Shown here: piece by piece, positions 1 to 9,742 of the stretch
Position numbering within the stretch: position 1 is the stretch's first letter
How the letters are laid out: every line of letters begins with the position of its first letter
Assembly (NCBI GenBank): GCA_964495905.1
Contig: CAZBWN010000056.1
Span: forward strand, 1 to 64,000
From: CAJBLF01 sp964495905
Lineage (GTDB): Bacteria; Patescibacteriota; Gracilibacteria; Absconditabacterales; Absconditicoccaceae
Reading direction: 5' to 3'
Length of the DNA: 64,000 nt
Program-made: the position numbers and the translations under genes
The notes under the pieces: generated by a model
The model's input: only the letters and a program-made list of their open reading frames with translations
Told to the model about the DNA's origin: nothing
Databases searched by the model: none

Positions 1-468
1 ATTTTTTTTATCCATCAGAATTTATTTTAAAAGATTGAAAGGGAATCGTAAATGAAGAAGTAGTCAATGCTCTTTTGGTTCTTTATAAGATGTCCGAGCC
101 GGGTACATTCTAAAAAAACGAACTAGATGTTGTAGCGAGTTTTATAAAGAACTAGACCTCTTTGGTGACTTTCTGGGTCAATGCCAGAAAGTTACTCTCC
201 GAAGGAAAAAAAATGTTTTTTGAAAAAAAATAAATTGTTTTGTTTCCTATATAAATCAATGTTAGAAAGTATACAATAAAACTCTAAGCATAACGATTAC
301 AGTTTTTTTATAATTGCAATTTTGCTCCCAATCCCTATAGTTTCGGCTGAAAGAAATTCAAGATAATTAGCGAGACAGATTAGAAATTCGGGATACATAT
401 GATTCCAAACTTCTAATCTGTCTAATTACGAGTATTTTCTTTTAACTTTTATCCTCATTATTTTTTTC
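1..468. other. Non-coding start of window with candidate structured RNA at ~78-195
   Basis: No open frame of useful length is visible on either strand. The stretch 78-195 can fold: GTTCTTTATA at 78-87 pairs perfectly with TATAAAGAAC at 143-152, and a 12-bp stem (one G-U pair) joins 165-176 to 184-195 with a 7-nt loop. T- and A-rich sequence follows. This could be a small RNA or the 3' end of an upstream transcript; I match it to no known RNA family. The part after 300 is the leader of the pnp gene. Confidence 0.3.
373..423 (+). promoter_or_regulatory. Hairpin in the pnp leader
   Basis: A perfect 13-bp inverted repeat (AGACAGATTAGAA at 373-385, its complement at 411-423) encloses a 25-nt loop about 45 bases before the pnp start codon. 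In enterobacteria the pnp mRNA leader carries a long stem that RNase III cuts and PNPase then uses to repress its own synthesis. The location suggests a similar autoregulatory stem here, but that role is inferred from position only. There is no T-run, so it does not look like a terminator. Confidence 0.5.
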
Positions 469-2601
469 ATGGCTATCAAAAAAAAAGTATTTGAAATCCA
501 CGCTCAGTCATTTGACCGAGAAGGGAAAAAACTCTCGTTTGAAACGGGAAAATTAGCAGTCCAAGCAGACTGTTCGCTTAAACTCCAATTCGGAGACAAT
601 GTACTTTTGTGCTCTACCGTAATGGAAAAGAATCCAAGACCAGACTCAGATTTTTTGCCGCTTATGATCGATTTCAGAGAAAGTTTTTCTGCAGCAGGAA
701 GACTTGGAGGAGCTGCGTATAGAAGAAGAGAAGGGAGACCTTCCGATTCTGCAGTACTTTACTGTAGGCTTACAGATAGAGCATTGAGACCTATGTTTCC
801 AAAGGGAATGATCAATGACGTAGTCATCAGTATCACGCCACTCGCTCTTGATCAAGAATTGGATCTTGGAGTTGCGACTATTATCGGATCATCAGTATCT
901 GTAATGGCTGCGGGGTTACCATTTGATGGACCCGTAGGTGCAGCACAGATCGGATATATCGATGATAAATTCATCATCAATCCTACGAGAGCTGAATGAG
1001 AAAAAAGCTTGTTCTTATTACTAGTAGCAGGTAAAAAATGATCAATCAATATGATTGAAGCGGAAGCGAATGAAGTACCAAAAGATTTGCTCAAACAAGC
1101 ATTTGAAATAGGTCAAAAAGCTATCGATGCATCATGCGATTTTCAAGCTGCATTCCTTAAGACACTTACGATAACGCCTAGAGAAATTGTTTATAATAAG
1201 CCCTCAGAAGAACTTATCGCGTATATCAGCAATATCCTTACCAAAGAAAAATTACAGCCACTTACGGGAAATACCAAAGTGCCTTTCAATGATATCTCTT
1301 CTGCTCTAGAAAAAGAGGTAATGGAAATTGCCAAAGAACATATCGCTAACAATGAAAAAACTGATTTCACACAGACTAAGATCAAAATGTGAGTATTCAA
1401 TGTAATCAAATATTTTCTCCGTCATCGTACTTTGGATACAGGAAAAAGAATCGACGATAGGGATCAAAAAGATATCAGACCGATCTTTTGTGAAGTAGGA
1501 GCATTACCTAGAGTGCATGGATCAGGATTATTCCGGAGAGGTGATACGCAAGTATTGACGACAGTGACTTTAGGAGGACCAAAAGAATATCTGATTCTCG
1601 ACGACATGGAAAACCATAACGTACATCAGAGATATTTCCATCATTACAACTTCCCTCCATTTTCTGTAGGAGAAGCAAAAGGTACGAGAGGAGCAGGAAG
1701 AAGAGAAATCGGACATGGAAGATTGGCAGAAAAGGCGTTGGAGAAAATGCTTCCTTCAATGATAGATTTTCCCTACACAATTAGAGCTGTTTCTGAATGT
1801 TTAGGTTCAGGATGATCTACATCTATGGGATCTGTTTGTGGATCGACATTATCGCTTATGGACGCTTGAGTGCCTATCAAGAAACCAGTTGCAGGTATCG
1901 CAATGGGACTTATGACTGAACATGATGATGACGACAATATAACTAAATATATGGTGCTTAACGATCTTATGGCGACTGAAGATTTTACAGGAGATATGGA
2001 TTTTAAGGTTGCAGGAACCAGAGATGGGATCACTGCTATCCAATTGGATACGAAATTAAAAGGGATCACTATGGATATCATATTTGAAACTCTCGATAGA
2101 TCTATCGAAGGATATAATGAAATCATGGACCTTATGATCCAGACTATCGCTGAACCAAGAGCTGCAGTAGGACAGTATGCACCAAAAATACAAATCATCC
2201 ATATCAAACCTGATAAAGTCAGAGAAGTCATCGGAAAAGGCGGTGATGTGATCAATGGTATCATCGATGCAAATGATGGTGTGAAGATTGATTTTGAAGA
2301 TGATGGAACGTGTTATATAGGTCATAGAGATCAAACAGTCATTGATAGAGTGATAGCAATCATCATGGATATAGTGGCTGATCTCGAAGTAGGGCAAGAG
2401 TTTGACGCGAAGATCAAGAGAATCGAGGACTACGGATTGTTTGTAGAGCTTCCAAAAAAGAAAATGGGACTCTGTCATATCTCCAATCTCGGAGAAAAAT
2501 TGAGTACACCGCTTACTGCACATTTCAAACTCGGTCAAGTCATCAGAGTAAAGATCAAAGGTATCGATCCAGACGGTAAAGTAGCAGTGACTAAAATTTA
2601 A
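469..2601 (+). CDS. pnp: Polynucleotide phosphorylase (3'-5' exoribonuclease)
   Basis: PNPase degrades RNA phosphorolytically from the 3' end as a trimer. Read in one frame with UGA as glycine the gene encodes 710 residues, the usual length. Order of domains: first RNase PH fold (roughly residues 10-150), an alpha-helical linker, second RNase PH fold (about 325-560, with GSGGSTSMG-type glycine loop near 445), a KH domain with VIGKGG near residue 588, and a C-terminal S1 domain starting near VGQEFDAKIKRIEDYG (~640). UGA codons interrupt the frame at 997, 1390, 1813 and elsewhere, always where a glycine suits the fold. The ATG at 469 follows an AT-rich leader with a 13-bp hairpin that may serve autoregulation. 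The family call is secure. Confidence 0.97.
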
Positions 2602-2617
2602 TTTTTAATATATCTCA

Positions 2618-3178
2618 ATGAAAATCATAAAATCTTTTTTCAAAAATCTGCTAATTTTAATTGCTGTATTTATTGTGTTAGCGTTTATCAATCGATGGTA
2701 TCTCGGGGGATTCTCAAAGCTTGAAGCTAAAGAGCAGAATATGGGTCCTTATACGATAGCGTATACTCAGTTCGTAGGTGAATACGGCAAGGTATGACCT
2801 TCGATGACCAAAGTATATGAAATACTTTCTGGTGCAGGTATTGTATCTTCTACAGGTGCAGGCATCTATTATGATAATCCAGTAACAGTTTCATGAGCAA
2901 ATCTGAGAAGCGATGTCGGAGCAGTGATTGACCCGCAAGATGCAAAGAAACTAACGAGCAATAAAGATATTAAGATCACTACAATTCGTGCGGGAACCAA
3001 GATAGTTGTTGAATTTCCTCTAAGAAATATAGTATCCTATATGATAGGGCCTATGAAAGTCTATCCTGTCATCACAAAATACAGGGAAGAAAAATGATAT
3101 ACCAATACATCTCCTATGATAGAATTGTATGATAATGAAGCAAAAAAAATCTACTATATCGCCGAAATCACAAAGTAA
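2618..3178 (+). CDS. Membrane-anchored GyrI-like domain protein
   Basis: A 186-residue protein that starts 17 bases after pnp. The first ~25 residues form one membrane segment (FFKNLLILIAVFIVLAFI). The rest resembles the GyrI/SOUL-like effector-binding fold: YTIAYTQFVGEYGKVGPSMT, then a GIYYDNP element and a LRSDVGAVI strand. Such domains bind small amphipathic molecules; the ligand here is unknown. Three UGA codons are read as glycine. An intrinsic terminator follows directly, so pnp and this gene probably share a transcript. The family is recognised from the motif pattern only. Confidence 0.7.
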
Positions 3179-3204
3179 ATCATAAAATTACGATTTGTAC
3201 AGTC

Positions 3205-3233
3205 AAAAGACGCTCAAAATGCGTCTTTTTTTT
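3205..3233 (+). terminator. Rho-independent terminator
   Basis: AAAAGACGC, a 7-nt loop and GCGTCTTTT form a 9-bp stem followed by a run of T. It closes the pnp/GyrI-like transcription unit. Confidence 0.85.
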
Positions 3234-3303
3234 ATATTTTTTGCAAAAAAGCAGAGGAGTGGATATACTTAATTATAAGTCTTTTAGACACTTATTATCT
3301 GCA

Positions 3304-4116
3304 ATGAACAAATACAAACAACATGAGTTACATCCAGAGTGATCAGAAACACATCCAAAGGAGCATCATCATTATGAGAGCACCGAAGCTGAAATTGTTG
3401 ATAACTTAAGAAAACAATCAGAAACAATGAAATCTGATATAGCAGCATTCAAAAGATTAGCTCAGTGTTTTTATAATTTTAAAAAAATTAAGGACAGTGA
3501 AAAAAAAATGGATGAAAAAAGACAAGAAAAAATGATTCCAGGAACTCTCTATAACTTGATAAAATATGAAGGAAAGAATATGTTGATTCAGTTAGAAAGT
3601 GGGAATTTTGATAATGAAATGTTTATGAAAAAAGAAAAAGAAGAAGAAAATGGGCCATTTTCTAATAGTCCCTTACCTTTATTTGTTGTAGGTATAGCAG
3701 CAGATGAAACAAAAAAAATATCCTCTCCAACCACATTTCTCAATAATAATGCAGTGATTATCTCTCATAAACCATGAAAAATAATGCCTCCTCCATGAGG
3801 TGGAGAACATCAAGCAAAAGAAATTGATTATAATCCTATAACTATCTATCATTATAATGAGGCATTTAATAACCTTCAAAAAGCATTATTCATAAGGATG
3901 TTTGATAGTGGAGAAAAAATAATAAAAAAAAGAATGGAAGAAATAAGTAAACTCCAGAAAATTTCTGAAAAGGAATTCCTTATACTAAGGAGAAGAAAAG
4001 ACGAATATTATACTGATGCAGAAAAAGCGATTTTTCAAATGCTCGAAGATATGAGCGATGAAGAGAGTGATATGTATACAAATTTACAAACATTTGTTAT
4101 ACCGCAAAATTCTTAA
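3304..4116 (+). CDS. Hypothetical protein, lysine-rich
   Basis: A 270-residue cytoplasmic protein in one frame with UGA as glycine at three sites (3340, 3775, 3799). No signal peptide or membrane segment is visible. It is rich in Lys and Glu, with a likely coiled region after residue 200 (KKRMEEISKLQKISEKEF). The centre holds a less charged stretch NSPLPLFVVGIAADETKKI. It starts 70 bases after a terminator, so it begins a new transcript. I do not recognise the family. Confidence 0.75.
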
Positions 4117-4141
4117 TTCGTAATTTTTAATTTGTAATTAA

Positions 4142-4435
4142 ATGAAAATGGCCTTAAATTTCAACACGTTCAAAGTAGTGGATGTAAAAAATCCTAGTAA
4201 AAACTGTACAGAAATCTATTTTTCTGATGGTAAAGAAAATGATCTTAAAAAGACTTCTCTTATACTTTTTGAACAACAGGTGAAATATATTCTCACCGAA
4301 CAATATGATACTCATAAGAGAGTGAAGATATATATCATGGATGATGATGGTGATCCTATCGTGATAGATTTTCATCCTGATGAATACGCATTTTTTGAAG
4401 CATTCTTCTTGGCATTATATAACAAGAATATATAA
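4142..4435 (+). CDS. Small hypothetical protein
   Basis: A 97-residue protein with mixed strands and helices and an acidic turn MDDDGDPIVIDFHPDEYAFF near the C-terminus. No UGA codon interrupts it. The first ATG (4142) is used here; a second ATG lies two codons later. It follows the previous gene by 25 AT-rich bases and is followed by a dispersed palindromic repeat. Function is unknown. Confidence 0.7.
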   Translation: MKMALNFNTFKVVDVKNPSKNCTEIYFSDGKENDLKKTSLILFEQQVKYILTEQYDTHKRVKIYIMDDDGDPIVIDFHPDEYAFFEAFFLALYNKNI

Positions 4436-4459
4436 AATTAAATTTAGAATTTATAATTG

Positions 4460-4551
4460 TTGTCATTGCGAGGAGGAATGAAATGACGACAAAGCAATCT
4501 AAATTAAATATTAAGATTGCTTCTCCCGCCCAAGCGGGATCGCAATGACAA
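4460..4551. repeat. 92-bp palindromic dispersed repeat, copy 1
   Basis: Ends are a perfect 12-bp inverted repeat (TTGTCATTGCGA and TCGCAATGACAA). A second inner stem pairs AAGCAATCT with AGATTGCTT. The same design recurs at 7657 and 11273. It looks like a REP/MITE-type non-coding element, here between two genes. Confidence 0.85.
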
Positions 4552-4607
4552 AATAAAAAAATACCAAAATTATTCATTATTCATTTTTAATTATTAATTA
4601 TGTCGAA

Positions 4608-5567
4608 ATGAACCTTACTGCCATCAAAACAGTTGCTGAGGATATCAAAAGCATCAAAATCCAGTGAGCGACGAATATCGCCAAAGCAGGAATAGATATT
4701 TTGGCCAAAGAGATAAAAAAACAGAGTTTCAAATCCGTTAAGGAATTTGATTCTTTTTTGAAATTAGCGGTAGTGTTGCTCAGACAAGCGAGAGCTACAG
4801 AACCCATGCTATTCAATGGACTCAAATACTGTTTAGCGAGTTATAAGGCTTTATTAGATAAGCAGCCTGCCCGCCCCTCTGGCGGGGCTGATCTCAAAAC
4901 AATCACGACTAAATTATTCCAAGCATGCAAAAGCTATCTAGGTGATATCGAAAGAGAGGAGGCTTTGAGGCCATTGATCTGAGCAAAGCTTATCAAAAAA
5001 AATATGAACATCGTGACCCACTGTCATTCTTGATCAGTAGTGAAATTGCTCGTGACAGCACACAAGCAAGGCAAAAATATCCATGTATACAATACCGAAT
5101 CAAGACCATTATATCAGTGAAGAAGGACTTCTCAAGATCTGTTGAAGGCAGGGGTGCCTGATACGATGATAACAGATGATCTAGCACCGTTTTTCGTTGA
5201 TAATCTCTATGATTCGGATATACATATTGATATGCTTATTATAGGTTCTGATGCGATTAAAATGGATGGAAGTGTCTATAACAAAGTAGGAAGCTTCTCT
5301 CTGGCATTAGCGGCTTGGCATTCCAAGATTCCCGTGTATATCGTAGGAAGTCTGACCAAAGTGGATACAGAAAATACGGTAAAGATAGAACAGAGATCTG
5401 GCAAAGAACTTCGACCGGATGCTCCCAAGGGACTTGAGATCATCAACTATGCATTTGATAAGGTTCCGGCAAAATTCATCACCGGCATCATCACTGAATA
5501 TGGGATCATCAAACCCAAAGATATCAAGAAAGTGGTTAAGAAGAATCTTCCATGGATGATAAAATAA
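4608..5567 (+). CDS. e2b2: Ribose-1,5-bisphosphate isomerase (eIF2B-like family)
   Basis: Converts ribose-1,5-bisphosphate to ribulose-1,5-bisphosphate, the substrate of RuBisCO in the AMP pathway. The 319-residue protein has the family landmarks: THCHSG with Cys139 and IIGSDAIKMDGSVYNKVG with Asp215, matching the catalytic Cys and Asp of the archaeal enzyme. RuBisCO and AMP phosphorylase lie 2-5 kb downstream, which supports the isomerase role over a translation-factor role. Residues ~86-96 (QPARPSGGADL) are encoded by a GC-rich palindrome like those found between genes in this window, so this looks like an in-frame insertion of a repeat. ATG 4608 is preferred; an out-of-frame ATG lies at 4600. 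Confidence 0.9.
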
Positions 5568-5592
5568 TATTTTAAATTCAAACAAATGAAAG

Positions 5593-7596
5593 ATGGTGAA
5601 TCAATTTTCGAGAGAATATTTTTGGAAGAACATAATAAAAAATTCCTTGAATGAAAAAAGGGATGATCTTTCTGATAAGATAAAAGAGATAGTTTGAGAT
5701 AAGGCAAAAGATATTTTTGTCGTTTTTGATAAAATATACAATCAAAAATTAGATATAACAAAAAAGGTCTTTTGAGAAAAATACTGAGTATATGCACTCT
5801 ATCTGTTAGACATCTTGAATGGTTTACAGCAAGACCCCAAAATGGATGGAAAGAATAAAAAAGAGCTGACAAGGATGAGTAAGATTTTACAGTCTGGATA
5901 TGATAAATTGTTAGAAGATAATATGACAAAAACATCTGTAGATGATATTCAACGGTTGAAAGGGATATGATTTTTGGAAGAAGATATAATAAGATTATTG
6001 GATAGGAATGATGGGGTTAAAACGATTAATTTGTTAAAAGAAAATTATAAAAAAGCATATATCATACTAGGAGATGTGAAATATATCCATGAAATCTTAA
6101 ACCAATTCAATGGATACGAAAAATTAAAGACATTGATAAGCAAATGATTGAATATCCAAAGCATAGTACCATTTAATGGACATCATTTATTGCAGATAGT
6201 AAGAAATACGGGACGAGAAGAGAAATTAGAATATTTTGAAGATAAAGATAAGGTTGAAAAATTAATTAAAATATGATTTAGTGCTTATAATTTATCATCA
6301 ATAGTGAGAAATATAGGTCGAGAAGAGAAATTAAAATATCTTGAAGATGAAGGTAATATAGAAAAATTTAAAGAAATATGATTAAATGTATCAAATTTAA
6401 CACAGATAATAAGAAATATAGACCGAAAAGAGAAGTTAAATTACTTTGAAGACAAAGAGGAAATGGAAAATTTGAAGAATTTGTGATTTGAAATATGAGA
6501 TTTATCTACCATAGTGACAAACGGAAAGCGAGAAGAAAAGCTAAATTATTTTAAAGATAAAGATAAAATTGAAAATTTGAAAAAGATATGATTTAATGGA
6601 TCACATTTAGCAGAGATAATGTCCTGATGAGGTCGAGAAGAGAAATTAGAATATTTTGAAGATAAAGATAAGATTGAGAATCTAAAGAAAATAGGATTTG
6701 ATGGATATAATTTATTACAGATAATAAGAAATGCAGAGCGAAAAGAAAAATTAAATTATTTCCAAGACAAAGAAAAAATGAAAAATTTAGAGAAATTATG
6801 ATTTAAAATGCCAGAATTGTCACAGATAGCAAGAAATGCAGAACGAAAAGAGAAGTTAGATTATTTTGAAGACAAAAAAAACATAAAAAATATAGAAAAA
6901 TTAAAGAAATTTTGATTTGAATCATTATATTTAGCACAGATAGTAAGAAATACAGGTCGAAAAGAGAAATTAAAATATTTGGGGAGTAAAAAGAGAATTG
7001 AAAAATTAGAAGAAATAAGATTCAAACCCTGACATTTAGCGGAGATAGTAAGAAATTCAGGTCGAAAAGAGAAATTAAGATATTTTGAGAATGAACATAA
7101 AATGAAAGCTTTAGAAGAAATGTGATTCAGGCCATGACATCTAGCAGAGATAGTATCGTGATGAGGTCGAGAAGAGAAATTAAAATACTTTGAAAATCAG
7201 AATAAAGTTGAGAATTTAAAGAAAATATGATTTAATGGATCGCATTTATCTCAGATAGTGGTATGATGAGGTCGAAAAGAGAAGTTAGAATATTTTGAAG
7301 ACAAAGAGAAAGTCGGAAAATTAATGAAAATGTGATTTAATGGATATAACCTGGCACAGATTGTGGCCTGATGAGGTCGAAAAGAAAAGCTAGAGTATAC
7401 TCTCAATCATGGTAACGAAATCTTAAAAAAGATTTCTCATGATTACTATGCAAAAATATGTCAAAAGCATGATCGAAAAGCATGATTTCAAGGATTATCC
7501 AAAGAGGGTCCTATCACCAGACCAAAATTTGTAAAAAAGATAGTGGAAAAGAAGTCTTCATGGGAAGAGATATCTATGGAAAATGAATTGATATAG
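5593..7596 (+). CDS. TAL-effector-like helical repeat protein
   Basis: A 667-residue protein that exists only with UGA as glycine (well over twenty in-frame UGA). Residues 1-193 are helical and irregular. Residues 194-615 are twelve ~35-residue repeats with pattern F-N-G-x-x-L-x-x-I-V-x-N/G-x-G-R-x-E-K-L-x-Y-F, ending L-K-K-I-G. Aligned to TAL-effector or BAT repeats, I9, the loop at 12-15 and L19 coincide. The residues at positions 12-13, which select bases in TAL effectors, read NT, NI, NI, NG, GG, NA, NA, NT, NS, GG, GG, GG. Repeats lack the Pro27 of Xanthomonas repeats. The tail is short and basic. A sequence-specific DNA-binding role is an inference; an unrelated two- or three-helix repeat is the alternative. 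ATG 5593 is the first start in this frame. Confidence 0.8.
6172..7437 (+). repeat. Twelve tandem ~105-bp coding repeats
   Basis: Coding repeats of the TAL-like gene. Each unit is 35 codons, except the seventh (38) and the last (34). The GG repeats use the codon pair TGA-TGA-GGT at the loop, and most units end with ATA or ATG followed by TGA-TTT. Units differ at many silent and coding sites, so the array is old rather than freshly amplified. Confidence 0.9.
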
Positions 7597-7656
7597 ATTT
7601 GACAGATACAAAAAAAGTAGTATAATTATTATAGAGAATATGGAGAAATGAAAACA

Positions 7657-7748
7657 TGGTCATTGCGAGGAGGAATATAATGACGACAAAGCAATCTAAA
7701 ATAAAAACTAAGATTGCTTCATCCGCCACAGCGGATTCGCAATGACAA
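7657..7748. repeat. 92-bp palindromic dispersed repeat, copy 2
   Basis: Same architecture and length as the copy at 4460: TGGTCATTGCGA and TCGCAATGACAA at the ends, inner stem AAGCAATCT/AGATTGCTT. It sits between the TAL-like gene and RuBisCO. Confidence 0.85.
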
Positions 7749-7836
7749 ACAATAAAAAAAATATCATCATCCTTCAACGTTTCAATCTTAATAACCTTCC
7801 AATCTTAATAATCTTTTAATCTTTTAATCAGAATCA

Positions 7837-9297
7837 ATGGACATCAAAGAACTGAGAGCTACGCTCAATTCACATCAAGCAGCGTATGTAAACTTGGATT
7901 TGCCCAACCCGCAAAATGGTGAATATATGCTCTGCGCATTTCATCTCGTGCCGGGAGAAGGTTTGAACTTCCTTCAGGCTGCCTGTGAAGTATCAGCAGA
8001 ATCAAGTACGGGAACAAATTTTCTTGTAAGGACAGAGACACCATTCTCTCGTGAAATGAATTCACTCGTCTATAAAATAGATCTCGAAAGAAACCTAGTT
8101 TGGATAGCCTATCCACGAAGATTATTTGACCGTGGAGGAAATGTTCAGAATATTCTGACGTATATCGTAGGAAATGTGCTTTGAATGAAACAGATCAATG
8201 CATTGAAATTACTTGATGTCCGGTTTCCTTCATCAATGTTAGAACAATATGACGGACCAAGTTACACTTTGGATGATATGAGAAAATATCTGGATGTATA
8301 TGAAAGACCGATTTTGGGAACCATTATCAAACCTAAGATGGGACTCACTTCTGCTGAATACGCTGAAGTGGCATATGACTTCCGAGTGGGTGGTGGTGAC
8401 TTCGTCAAAAACGACGAACCACAAGCAAACCAGGATTTCTGTCCGTATGATAAGATGGTGAAACATATCGCTGAAGCTATGGCCAAAGCAGTCAAAGAGA
8501 CCGGGCACAAAAAAGTGCATTCATTCAATGTATCAGCAGCCGATTATGATACGATGATTTCAAGATGTGAAATGATCAAAAATTCATGAATGGAAGCAGG
8601 TTCATATGCATTTTTGATTGATGGTACAACAGCAGGATGGATGGCAGTACAGACGCTCAGAAGAAAATATCCTGATGTCTTTATCCATTTCCATAGAGCA
8701 GGACATGGAGCATTCACCAGACCAGAAAATCCGATAGGATTCACCGTATTAGTATTATCAAAATTCGCGAGACTAGCAGGTGCCTCAGGTATCCATACCG
8801 GAACAGCCGGAGTAGGTAAGATGGCAGGAAGTCCTGAAGAGGATATCACTGCTGCACACAATATCCTCAACTTAGTGGCTGAAGGGCATATATTCCATCA
8901 ATCACGAGGGACTATTCCAGAAACTGATGATGACTTCATCAGAGACATCCAAGAAGATATCGCACATCATACCGTATTACAAGATGACTCACGAAGAGCA
9001 GTCAAAAAATGCTGCCCGATCATCTCAGGAGGGCTCAATCCGACATTATTAAAACCATTTATAGATGTGATGGGTAATGTAGATTTTATCACCACGATGG
9101 GAGCATGATGTCATGCACACCCGGGGGGAACACAAAAAGGTGCAACCGCTTTGGTGCAATCATGTGAAGCATACAAGGCATGAATAGATATCCATGAATA
9201 CGCAAAAACTCACAAAGAACTAGCTCAGGCAATTGAATTCTTTGAAAAGAATTTGAACAAGGATATCAAACACGCCGAGAGAAACGAAATAAGCTAA
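7837..9297 (+). CDS. rbcL: Ribulose-1,5-bisphosphate carboxylase, form II/III-like
   Basis: Fixes CO2 onto ribulose-1,5-bisphosphate to give two 3-phosphoglycerate. Encodes 486 residues. Catalytic features are intact: TIIKPKMGL with Lys165, GGDFVKNDE with carbamylated Lys191, Asp193 and Glu194, HFHRAGHGAF (His286), GIHTGTAGVGK (His320, Lys328), IISGG and GAGCHAHPGGT. UGA encodes glycine at 8182, 8587, 9106 (Gly424 in the phosphate-binding GAGCH loop) and near 9181. The HFHRAGHGAFTRP signature fits the form II/III group of methanogens and CPR bacteria better than plant-type form I. With the isomerase and AMP phosphorylase nearby it most likely serves nucleotide salvage, not a Calvin cycle. Confidence 0.96.
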
Positions 9298-9399
9298 TTT
9301 CTAAATTATAAATTCTAACTTCTAACTTCTAAATTTAATTATTTTGTTTCTAAATTCTAAATTCTAAATTAAATGTTTTAACCTTTAAATTATATTATC

Positions 9400-9717
9400 A
9401 TGATTATTAATTTAATTTACATGTTCTTGATCGTAGTATGAATTTATTTTGGTGTCGTCAACTATCTCAAAACCAAAAGATGGGAGATATTTTTGGTTCT
9501 ATGAATTTTTTTATTCTCTTTGGGTCTTGAATTTGACCGGATGAATAGGGGATCCTATCAATTAGATGTAAATGATATCTTATGGACTACCAGAGATATC
9601 CTATGGACATTCATCATGATTTTTTTCTTTCAACATATGAAAAAAATTTTTGTATTTGATGGTACTCCATCCACAAATTCAAAGATAAAAACAAAAATAA
9701 TCTCTAAAAAGAGATAG
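9400..9717 (+). CDS. Small integral membrane protein
   Basis: A 105-residue protein with an N-terminal membrane hairpin (MIINLIYMFLIVVGIYFG and a second segment IFLVLGIFLFSLGL) and a third hydrophobic segment near residue 73-85. The end is basic. UGA is glycine at two positions within the membrane segments. It lies between RuBisCO and AMP phosphorylase in the same orientation. No family is recognised; a role linked to the AMP pathway is not supported by the sequence itself. Confidence 0.7.
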
Positions 9718-9742
9718 ATTTTATTTATGAATCACAATAAAA

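Noticed and set aside
1..300. SRP RNA, tmRNA or RNase P RNA at the window start
   Set aside because: The conserved cores of these RNAs were looked for and not found.
469..2601. pnp and many other genes looking like strings of frameshifted or truncated pseudogenes
   Set aside because: All pieces are in one frame and separated only by TGA; reading UGA as glycine restores complete proteins.
6172..7437. CRISPR array
   Set aside because: The 105-bp repeats are coding, lack unique spacers between identical repeats and vary along their length.
7837..9297. UGA as tryptophan (code 4) or selenocysteine
   Set aside because: The UGA positions match conserved glycines, Trp is encoded by TGG, and the UGA codons are far too frequent for selenocysteine.
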